NCBI GenBank assembly: GCA_012032215.1
Contig: JAAURO010000121.1
Coordinates: forward strand, 1 to 6,043
Origin: Limnobacter sp.
Lineage (GTDB): Bacteria > Pseudomonadota > Gammaproteobacteria > Burkholderiales > Burkholderiaceae_B
Direction: 5' to 3'
DNA: 6,043 bases
Part shown: positions 1 to 6,043 of the stretch, piece after piece
Layout: each line of letters starts with the position of its first letter
Numbering within the stretch: position 1 is the stretch's first letter
Program-made: the position numbers and the translations under genes
Notes under the pieces: model-generated
Seen by the model: only the letters and a program-made list of their open reading frames with translations
Databases searched by the model: none
Told to the model about the DNA's origin: nothing

Positions 1-462
1 TGGCCTGCAAAATATTCAGGGTGTCTATTTCCTGAACGGTTGCCTGTGCCACAGCCCATGCTGCGGCGTGTGTTTGAACGAGAGGAAACAACGCTTCGCG
101 GCGTTTTTCAGATCAAGGTTTTTGAACACGCCAGCCCTTCAATGGGCATCGACCCACCTCGGCCAGATTGACCAATCGTGACATAGGGACAGTGCAGCAT
201 TGCCCGCACACAAAACTGCTTTTTTGCCAGCAACACGACCTGTTTCATTGTCTGTTTCATTGCCTGTTTCATTGCCTGTTTCATTGCCTGTTTCATTGCC
301 TGTTTCATTGCAAACTTCAGTGCCCACTTCCGCTTGTAAAAGCACAGCACCTGCAACCACCGGGCCAAACAGTGGGCCGCGCCCTGCTTCGTCTACCCCC
401 ACCACGGCAAGCCGGTTGGCTTGCGCGTAATGCAACAAAGCGGGCCAAGGGTTTGCTTTCAC
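1..462 (-). CDS. rnhB: Ribonuclease HII, 5' part, with two frameshifts and an internal repeat
   Basis: RNase HII cleaves RNA-DNA hybrids and starts removal of single ribonucleotides from DNA in the cytoplasm. The N-terminal active-site motif [22 protein letters not shown] is visible in pieces: VGVDEAGRG, then [10 protein letters not shown]. Farther on come [28 protein letters not shown] and [10 protein letters not shown], which match the colinear family order. The C-terminal part with the remaining catalytic aspartates lies beyond the left edge. GTG at 462 is chosen as start because it forms a GTGA overlap with the lpxB stop. Two frame changes are needed. One is near 112, where one extra base separates SKTL from EKRRE. 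The other lies between about 147 and 310. Between the GAVLL strand and PIEGL there are about 45 extra residues including six NETG-type repeats. The family normally has Asp in the DSK motif, but Cys is read here. The identity is sure, the exact insert sequence is not. Confidence 0.9.
239..310. repeat. 12-bp tandem repeat, six units, coding NETG in rnhB
   Basis: The plus-strand unit is CCTGTTTCATTG. Five units are identical, and the second (251-262) has T for the first C, giving NETD in place of NETG. A decayed seventh unit, CAAACTTCAGTG, follows at 311-322. Read on the minus strand in the rnhB frame, the units encode NETG x4, NETD, NETG. The unit is a multiple of three, so copy-number change would alter protein length without breaking the frame. 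It sits in the segment between the first active-site strand and the PIEGL-SK motif of RNase HII. Confidence 0.95.
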
Positions 463-1608
463 AGGTAATTTTCCAGAACAGCCGCGGCCAAATCGCCAGA
501 GGGCTGCTTGAGCAACAGGTGCTGCTCGGCAAACAAGGCAGCCAGCTTGTGACGATTTTGCGTATCGGTAAGCTGTTTGAGTGTGGCGGCACACAGGGCT
601 TGTGGTGTGGCGGCTTCTTGAAGCAGTTCAGGAACCACCGAATCGTTGAGCAAAATATTGGGCAGGCCCACCCAGGGCAAATAGCCTTTGCCCTTCATAA
701 GCTGGTAAGAAAGCCAAGGCATTTTGTAGGCAATCACCATCGGCTTTTTAAACATCATGGCCTCTAATGTGGCAGTGCCACTGGCCAGCAACACCGCATC
801 CGAGGCACCCAATGCCTCGTGCGACTGCCCTTCCAGCAAGGTCCAGCGTGGTTGCAACGATCGGGAATCATGCGCTGAAAAGCGCTTGCTACATGCGCAG
901 GCAAAGGAGTTACAAACTGCAGGCCGGGTTGCTCTTCAAGCAAGCGTTGGCAGGTTTGCACAAACACCGGTCCCAGGTGCTGAATTTCGGCAGCACGGCT
1001 GCCCGGCAATACCGCCAGCAGCAAGCCGTCTGGAGCAAGCCCGAGTTGCTGGCGATAAGCCTGAGCGTTTACGGTTTCAGGGATAATTTGCGCCATGGGG
1101 TGGCCAATGTAAGTGGCGGGCACCCCGTGTTTTTGCAGCAATTCTGGCTCGAAGGGAAACACGCACAGCATGTGCGAGCAAGCGGCTTTTATTGCTTCAA
1201 TGCGCTCGGCACGCCAAGCCCAAACAGAAGGGCACACCAAATGCACTGTGGTCACGCCAGCCTGTTTTAAAGCCAGCTCCAGGTTTAAATTGAAATCGGG
1301 GGCATCTATGCCCAAAACACTTTAGGTTTGCCTGGCCCCGTCCACCGCTGCTTTAAAGCGCGGCGCATTCGCAACAAACGCGGCAAGTGGCGCAGCACTT
1401 CGACATAACCCCGCACAGAAAGCGCCTCGGATTGGTGCAAGGCCACCACCCCGGCCTGGCGCAACTTGGGCCCTGCAATGCCCTCCAGTTGCAAACCCTT
1501 TTCTGCGTGTTTGGTCAACAGGGCCTGCACGGCCAGTGCACCTATCCAGTCGCCAGACGCTTCGCCTGCCACGCAGGCCAAATCGATGGCGTTAGCGGAC
1601 AATGCCAC
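459..1608 (-). CDS. lpxB: Lipid-A-disaccharide synthase (three frames, two single-base gaps)
   Basis: LpxB is a GT-B type glycosyltransferase on the inner face of the inner membrane. It joins UDP-2,3-diacylglucosamine and lipid X to make the lipid A disaccharide. All family hallmarks appear in order: VAGEASGD near residues 13-20, GIDAPDFN, PSVWAWR, FPFEPELL, GHPMA, VLPGSR, GQSHEALGASD, ASGTATLEAM, AYKMPWLSY and LPNILL. The reading changes frame at 1314-1317, where a run of four A is best read as five and restores KVFLGIDAPDFN. It changes again at 856-857, where one missing base restores DRLQPRWTLL. The healed length is about 383 residues, matching the E. coli enzyme (382). GTG at 1608 overlaps the lpxA end by 17 bp. 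A TTG two codons later, 7 nt after GGAG, is an alternative start. The stop at 459-461 overlaps the rnhB start. The breaks look technical. Confidence 0.96.
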
Positions 1609-2382
1609 GCTCCGCCTGGTGAATGAATTCTGTAAACCATTGCAGGTAGGGCCTGGTTTGAGGGTCAGCGTCGGCTGTTTGCTGCCGAATAGCGGCAATT
1701 GCTTCTTCCAGGCTTAAACCCTGGCGATATAGCGTTTTGTAAGCATGCTTAATCTGCGAAATACTGTCAGCAGAAAAACCTCTGCGCTTCAGACCTTCCG
1801 AATTAATGCCTGACGCACTTGCGGGATGGCCCGCACCCATGACGAAAGGCGGTAAATCCTGGGTAAGCTTGGTTTGGAAGGCGGTCATGGAATGCGCACC
1901 CAGGCGCAAAAACTGGTGCACGCCGGTCATGCCCCCCAAAATGGCCCAGTCACCAATTTCCACATGCCCACCCAATTGCACACAGTTGGCCAAAATGGTG
2001 TGGCTGCCTACGTGGCAATCGTGCGCAATGTGCACGTAGGCCATATCCAGTTGTCGTCGCCAATCGAGGTTAAGCCGCCATCTTGCACCGTGCCGGTGTT
2101 AATGGTGCAATATTCCCGAATGGTGTTGGAATTGCCAATACGCAGCTCGGTGGGGTTCAGCGTTGTATTTTTTTTGTCTTGCGGGTGGCCGCCCAAAGTG
2201 GCGCTGCCATGAATGTGGTTGTTTTCACCCAGCGTGGTGTGGCCTGTCAGCACCGTATGCGGCCCAATTCGGGTGCCCGCGCCCACGCGCACGTGGGGCC
2301 CTACAATACAGTAGGGACCGACTTCAACGGTGGAGTCCAGTTCGGCTTTTGGATCAACAACAGCAGTGGAATGTACAGACAT
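1592..2382 (-). CDS. lpxA: UDP-N-acetylglucosamine acyltransferase (one frameshift)
   Basis: LpxA transfers a 3-hydroxyacyl chain from acyl carrier protein to the 3-OH of UDP-GlcNAc, the first step of lipid A synthesis in the cytosol. The start [11 protein letters not shown], the left-handed beta-helix hexapeptide repeats ([18 protein letters not shown]), the HIAHDCHVG motif with the catalytic His near residue 121, GGMTGVHQF and the C-terminal EGLKRRGFS are all present. One base is missing between 2044 and 2045, splitting DDNWI from [10 protein letters not shown]. Healed length is 263 residues against 262 in E. coli. A 58-bp gap separates it from fabZ, and AAGGA lies 12 nt before the ATG. The position matching E. 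coli Gly173, the acyl-chain ruler, is Phe (about residue 169), which suggests a short acyl donor. Confidence 0.97.
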
Positions 2383-2440
2383 GGTGTGGCAAATCCTTCA
2401 AAAAAACGGGGGTGCAGAAGTTCTTGAACCTCTCGGGTTC

Positions 2441-2896
2441 TTACACTTCCCGGGCAGTGCACATTAAATCAGCCAGGGCCACCACCTTGCCATCTACCAA
2501 GGCTTGGGCATGGTACTTCCAGATACCGCGAGACACCTTTTGCACAGACACATCCAGCATAAGCACATCGCCGGGCACCACGGGTTTTTTGAACCGGCAG
2601 TTGTCTATGCCCACAAAGTAGTACACCGTGTTGCTTCCTGGCGTTTTTTCCATGGAATTGAACGACAGAATGCCAGCGGCTTGTGCCAGGGCCTCCATGA
2701 TAAGCACACCGGGCATCACCGGGTGAATGGGGAAGTGACCAGGGAAATAAGGCTCGTTGTAGGAAACATTTTTCTGGGCCAAAATGCGTTGATTGGGTTC
2801 CAGTTCAAGCACCCTGTCTACCAGCACAAAGGGATAGCGGTGAGGCAGTTGTTCAAGAATGCCCTGAATGTCGATGAGTGGTTGCTTGTCGCTCAT
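2441..2896 (-). CDS. fabZ: 3-hydroxyacyl-[ACP] dehydratase FabZ
   Basis: FabZ dehydrates 3-hydroxyacyl-ACP to trans-2-enoyl-ACP in fatty acid elongation. It competes with LpxA and LpxD for the same substrate, which is the usual explanation for their linkage. The single hot-dog domain is complete at 151 residues, the same as E. coli FabZ. The motif [11 protein letters not shown] opens the fold. FPGHFP holds the catalytic His at residue 54, and [15 protein letters not shown] holds the catalytic Glu at residue 68. The later VVPGD and RFKKPV stretches are also typical. It is the only gene of the left block that reads through without a frame change. It starts 22 bp after the lpxD stop, and the upstream AGGA is 14 nt from the ATG, so the ribosome site is weak. 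Confidence 0.98.
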   Translation of the reverse strand: MSDKQPLIDIQGILEQLPHRYPFVLVDRVLELEPNQRILAQKNVSYNEPYFPGHFPIHPVMPGVLIMEALAQAAGILSFNSMEKTPGSNTVYYFVGIDNCRFKKPVVPGDVLMLDVSVQKVSRGIWKYHAQALVDGKVVALADLMCTAREV

Positions 2897-2918
2897 GGGT
2901 GGTGTGCCGATGTCCTGT

Positions 2919-4088
2919 TTAAAATGAAAGGGGTTTTACGTGTTTTTCAAGCTCGCGCACGCGGGCACGCAATGCCGTTAACTGGCGCAGGGTTGCGGCT
3001 GTACGCTCCCAGTTTTTGTGTGGTTCGATGGGGAAAATACCGGTGTAAGCGCCGGGCTGTTTAATGCTGCTGATCACCGCGCTGCCGCCCGACACATGCG
3101 TGCCATCGGCAATCGACAAGTGCCCAAACAGCATGGCAGCCCCGCCAATGGTACACCGTGCACCAATTACCGTGCTGCCCGCAACGCCCACGCAGCCGGC
3201 AAGCGCCGTATGCTCGCCGATGCTGCAATTGTGGGCAATTTGAATCTGGTTATCCAGCTTGACACCAAAACCGATCAGGGTGTCATCAAGGGCACCGCGG
3301 TCGATGGTGGTGTTCGCGCCAATTTCCACGTGATCAGCAAGCACCACGCGCCCTACTTGCGGAATTTTAACCCAGGCCCCGTTTTCATTGGCGAAACCAA
3401 AGCCATCGGACCCCAAAACCGCGCCAGCCTGGACAATGCAATGTGCAGCCAACACGCGTTTCATCGTAAATGCTGGCATTGGCATACACGCAGGTATGCG
3501 CCCCAATAAGCACATGCTCACCAATCACTACGCCCGGGTGTATACGCACCCCTTCGGCAATGCTGCTGTGCGCACCCACCACGGCGTTGGGGCCAACCCA
3601 AGCAGACTGTGCAACCTGGGCGGTTTTATCCACCACAGCACTTGGGTGTATGCCACACCGGGTGTCTGGCTTGCTGAGTGCAACCCACCACTGCTGTATT
3701 TTTGCGTAGGCCAGATAGGGGTCTGGTACAGCCCACAGGACGGTCTTTGACCCAGCTTTGGCCGCCGATTGGGCAACCGTGGCTTGCCATGTTTCGGCGT
3801 GTTTTTCTGGCACCAGAACAGCACCTGCCTGCGTGGTTTCAAGCAGGCCAGCAAGTTTGCGGTTGGACAGAAAGCTTAAATGCCCAGGCCCCGCACTTTC
3901 CAGAGGCCGAAAGCCAGCCAATACCAAAGATTCTGCTTGCTGGAGACCTGAAACACCAGACGGACGGGCTGAAGCCTGTTCAAGGACTTGCGCACTGCCA
4001 GGTGTGGGCACCCCGAGGGTTTAGGCACCAGCAGCTTTCCGCCAAACTGCTGGAGGAACACGGACAGGCGCTGGGGCTCAAATTGCAT
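2919..4088 (-). CDS. lpxD: UDP-3-O-acylglucosamine N-acyltransferase (two frameshifts)
   Basis: LpxD adds the second 3-hydroxyacyl chain, to the 2-amine of UDP-3-O-acylglucosamine, the third lipid A step. The N-terminal uridine-binding region is marked by [18 protein letters not shown]. Hexapeptide repeats follow from GIHPSAVVD onward. [23 protein letters not shown] and QIAHNCSIG (catalytic His, matching E. coli His239) are clear, then [10 protein letters not shown] and a charged C-terminal helix. Frame changes occur at 4017-4019, where a three-base run is best read as four, and near 3447, where one extra base splits ETRVG from [11 protein letters not shown] at 4088 is taken as start because [19 protein letters not shown] resembles the family's first helix. 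Healed length is about 389 residues against 341 in E. coli, with about 30 extra residues between the first helix and PLESAGPGH. Confidence 0.96.
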
Positions 4089-4108
4089 GGAAATAAATTC
4101 GCGGGCTT

Positions 4109-4620
4109 TTATTTCTGGGCATTGAGAGCGCTAATCACCTTGTCGGTAATATCCAGACGCTTGTTGGCATACACGGCTTCCTGAAAAATAATGTCGTAAT
4201 TTTCTTTTTCGGCAATCTGGCGGATTACCTTGTTGGCACGCTCAACCAGTTCACCAACCAATTGGCTTTTGCGCTGAGCAAGGTCTTCATCGAACTCGCG
4301 GCGTTTACGCTGAAACTCGCGGTCCATGTCGGCCAGGTCGCGCTGACGGCGCACTTTTTCACTCTCTGAAAGTGTAATGGCGTCTTTGTCAAGCTTGGTA
4401 GCTTCGGCACGGACTTTGGCTGCAGTGGCTTCCAGTTCTTTTTGGCGCTTGGCAAAGCTTTGTTCCAGCTGTTTTTGCGAGCTTGCGCAAATTCCGAGTC
4501 GCTCATGATGCGCTGTGTATTTACAAAGCCCATTTTTGTTTCCTGGGCCTGCGAAACCACAGGAGCCACCAAAGCACAACCCACAAGCAATGTGGTACAT
4601 ATTTTATTCAAAAGGTTCAA
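4109..4620 (-). CDS. ompH: Periplasmic OmpH/Skp family chaperone (one frameshift)
   Basis: Skp/OmpH trimers hold unfolded outer-membrane proteins in the periplasm and deliver them to the BAM complex. A signal peptide is clear: NLLNKICTT, a hydrophobic core, then VVSQA with likely cleavage after residue 25. The family start KMGFVNTQRIM follows, then a long charged stretch rich in K, E, R and Q (about residues 45-140) expected to form the coiled-coil tentacles. The C-terminal ENYDIIFQEAVYANKRLDITDKV is typical in its parts DIIFQEAVY and DITDKVI. One frame change at 4472-4476, a run of five that reads well as six, restores ARKKQLEQSF. Healed length is about 170 residues, usual for the family. 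GGAG stands 6 nt before the ATG. Confidence 0.95.
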
Positions 4621-4626
4621 GACAAA

Positions 4627-4630
4627 CTCC
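4627..4630 (-). promoter_or_regulatory. Ribosome binding site of ompH
   Basis: On the minus strand GGAG lies 6 nt before the ATG at 4620, inside the 39-bp gap after the bamA stop. It is the best-placed Shine-Dalgarno sequence in the cluster and supports this start, which also gives a complete signal peptide. Confidence 0.75.
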
Positions 4631-4659
4631 GTTCAAAAATTGATACAAATCAAGAAATT

Positions 4660-5147
4660 TTAAAAACCCGTTCCAATCGTGAATTGCACACGCTGCAAAT
4701 CGTCTTCCGGTTTTTGCTGATTGGGAAACCATAGCTAAATTTCAAAGGCCCGACAGGCGACAACCACGATACACCCAAACCCGTTGAGTAACGCAAATTG
4801 CCCAAATCAACACTTTCACCACTGGCGAATACATTGCCTGCATCAAAGAAGCCAAAAGCCCGGAAGGTGCGATCTTTGTTGAGCCCTGGGACAGGGAAGT
4901 AAAACTCTGCATTGCCAATAACGCGCTTTGCCCCACCAATGGGGACGCCATCGGCATCGCGCGCACCCAGCGATGAACTGCGGTAGCCCCTAACGGTGCC
5001 AATACCACCTGCGTACACATTGCGGAAAATCGGATAGGCTGAATCGCCATAAGCTGAGCCCACCGTAAGCTCGCCATTAAGTGCCAGTGTATACAATTCG
5101 CCTACCGGTAAAAACACCTGCTCTTGCCAGGTAGCACGAATGAACTC
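4660..5147 (-). CDS. bamA: Outer membrane protein assembly factor BamA, C-terminal barrel only (one frameshift)
   Basis: BamA is the barrel subunit of the BAM complex that inserts beta-barrel proteins into the outer membrane. About 162 C-terminal residues are present. Recognisable parts are RATWQEQVFLPVG, NVYAGGIGTVRGY with the conserved loop-6 VRG motif (VRGY here, often VRGF), GGAKRVIGNAEFYFPVPG, AFGFFDAGNVF, LRYSTGLGVSWLSPVGPLKFSYGFP and the end FTIGTGF with the terminal Phe expected of outer-membrane barrels. A frame change at 4711-4715, a run of five best read as six, is needed to reach KKPEDDLQRVQFTIGTGF. Without it the frame reads an unrelated tail and stops at 4650. The POTRA domains and most of the barrel are missing because homology stops abruptly near 5139-5150 at a join with foreign sequence. 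Confidence 0.93.
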
Positions 5148-5210
5148 CTGTTCGCCCAACGGCGTGGCCAGCAATTCGCGCTGCCGTTCGAGTTCTTCGC
5201 GGTGCGGCAT
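5148..5210 (-). CDS. Start of an unrecognised gene, cut by a join
   Basis: From ATG at 5210 the minus strand reads MPHREELERQRELLATP and a few more residues, ending near GEQEF, where it runs in frame into BamA sequence. The ATG shares its first base with the stop of the preceding reading frame (TGATG), an arrangement common for coupled genes. The stretch is charged and helical-looking. I do not recognise the family. The in-frame fusion to BamA appears accidental. Confidence 0.35.
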
Positions 5211-5359
5211 CAATGCTCTCCGGGCGGCGTAGCCTGGCGGCGGGCGTTGACGAAGAACGGCTTGTCCGCCAGCCGGACCAGTGTGTCGCCCATGGCTTCG
5301 TCGCGGCGGGTCTCCTGCCACAGTTCCAGCGGCTGCATCGCCGCCTCCAGCGCGGCAGC
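5210..5359 (-). CDS. End of an unrecognised gene, cut by a join
   Basis: The minus strand is open for about 49 codons before a TGA at 5210-5212. It contains LEAAMQPLELWQETRRDE, then GDTLVRLADKPFFVNARRQ and ends PPGEH. GC-rich third positions and an overlapping downstream ATG make this the best coding frame of the segment. I cannot name the family. The upstream end is lost at the join with the asparagine synthase sequence near 5345-5365. The other frames here look like shadows. Confidence 0.35.
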   Translation of the reverse strand, partial: AAALEAAMQPLELWQETRRDEAMGDTLVRLADKPFFVNARRQATPPGEH

Positions 5360-6043
5360 TCAGCGCGAATGGCGTACGGTTCCGGACGAACTCCGACACC
5401 GAAGTGCTACTGGCAATGTACGAGCAGCACGGCCTGCGTTTCGTCGAGTGGCTAAACGGGATGTTTGCCTTCGCGATCTGGGATCCTCACAAGCCGCGTC
5501 TCTTCTGCGCCCGTGACCACTTTGGCATCAAGCCGTTCTTTTACTATCAAGGCCATTCAATCGGCACCTCTGTCACCGATCGCGCTCACACCTTTTTATT
5601 TGCCTCTGAGATCAAAGCGATTTTGGGCTGTATAGAAGCACCTTGCCCTATCAATGAGACGAGAATTGCTGAGTTTCTTGTGTCTGATGATTGCGATCGC
5701 GCCCACACAATCTATCAAGGGATTTTGCGACTGCAGCCCGGACACTGGCTGTCCGTCACCTCTGAAGGCATGCGGAGTGCCCCCTACTGGAAACTACAGC
5801 CCCAGCCCGAACAAAACCTCAGCTCCGATCAAGAATATGCCGACGCTTTTTTGATGCACTTTACTGAAGCCGTTCGGTGTCGCCTGCGGAGCACCACAGC
5901 TATTGGTTCTCACCTCAGTGGTGGGCTAGATTCCTCCGCCGTAACCTGTATGGCCCGCCAGTTGCTTAAAGTTGAGTCAGGGCCAGGGCGATTGCACACC
6001 TTCTCCAATGTGTTTGATCAGGTACCCGAATGCGATGAACGCG
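5350..6043 (+). CDS. Asparagine synthase (glutamine-hydrolysing) family protein, internal fragment
   Basis: This family couples a glutaminase domain to an ATP-using synthetase domain that amidates a carboxylate, aspartate in true AsnB. The frame is open from about 5350 to the right edge. The glutaminase part is shown by ANGVRFRTNSDTEVLLAMYEQHG, LNGMFAFAIWD and ARDHFGIKPFFYY. A linker with FASEIKAILG and LRLQPGHWL follows. The synthetase domain begins with the PP-loop SGGLDSS at 5917-5937 and reaches FSNVFDQVPECDER at the edge. The first roughly 65 residues, including the nucleophilic Cys2 and the YNY region, are absent and replaced by unrelated sequence. The PECDER wording is also seen in asparagine-synthase-like enzymes of secondary pathways, such as lasso-peptide cyclases, so the substrate is uncertain. 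No frameshift is present, unlike the left block. A HIP1 site suggests a cyanobacterial source. Confidence 0.92.
5693..5700. other. HIP1 palindrome GCGATCGC
   Basis: The octamer GCGATCGC is the highly iterated palindrome of many cyanobacterial genomes. It lies within the asparagine synthase reading frame. One copy in about 690 bp is only supportive, but I did not see the octamer in the left 5.1 kb. Confidence 0.6.

Noticed and set aside
239..322. Possible CRISPR-like array
   Set aside because: Units are 12 bp, directly adjacent and without spacers, and they lie in frame in rnhB.
168..767. A 199-residue plus-strand reading frame with LFHC repeats
   Set aside because: It is the complement of rnhB and lpxB. 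The 12-bp repeat has no stop in several frames, which lengthens spurious frames.
459..1698. Several separate small genes in place of lpxB
   Set aside because: The three frames carry consecutive, non-overlapping parts of one LpxB with all motifs in order and the expected total length.
2383..2440. Possible terminator or attenuator hairpin between fabZ and lpxA (GAACC-CGAGA-GGTTC)
   Set aside because: The stem is only 5 bp with no following T-run on the minus strand, and both neighbours belong to one operon.
4650..5399. A single 249-residue protein with a novel N-terminus fused to a barrel
   Set aside because: The barrel part is BamA with a frameshifted tail, and the N-terminal part is foreign sequence read in frame across a join.
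5654..5854. Small plus-strand gene of 66 codons
   Set aside because: It lies out of frame within the asparagine synthase reading frame, which has clear family motifs on both sides.

Overview
The window is mostly one divergently read block of a Gram-negative genome, with two foreign pieces at the right end. Positions 1 to about 5147 lie on the minus strand and carry the envelope-biogenesis cluster bamA (3' part), ompH/skp, lpxD, fabZ, lpxA, lpxB and rnhB (5' part), in that transcription order. This order, the moderate GC content and the protein signatures fit a betaproteobacterium, probably Burkholderiales. A Limnobacter-like genus is only a guess.

The genes form a tight operon. The gaps are 39, 20, 22 and 58 bp, lpxA and lpxB overlap, and lpxB and rnhB share a GTGA start/stop. 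BamA assembles outer-membrane proteins, and OmpH/Skp chaperones them through the periplasm. LpxA, LpxD and LpxB make the lipid A disaccharide, with FabZ competing for the same 3-hydroxyacyl-ACP pool. RnhB (RNase HII) travels with the cluster.

Almost every gene in this block except fabZ is interrupted by single-base frameshifts, nine in about 5.1 kb. Most can be healed by one base, several of them in a homopolymer. The joined proteins have the right motifs and, where complete, near-family lengths, so I read these as sequencing or assembly errors in intact genes, not pseudogenes. Coordinates below span the joined gene.

From about 5148 to 5350 there is a short GC-rich piece that fits neither neighbour. 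Its best minus-strand reading is the end of one unrecognised gene overlapping the start of another. From about 5350 to the right edge the plus strand is open without a break. It encodes an internal part of an asparagine synthase family protein whose first roughly 65 residues are missing. It contains a GCGATCGC (HIP1) octamer, which suggests a cyanobacterial source. The right end therefore looks like a chimeric join of two or three organisms.

I see no CRISPR array, tRNA, rRNA, insertion sequence, phage module or clear new system. The most biological oddities are a 12-bp tandem repeat inside rnhB and a bulky residue at the acyl-chain ruler position of LpxA.
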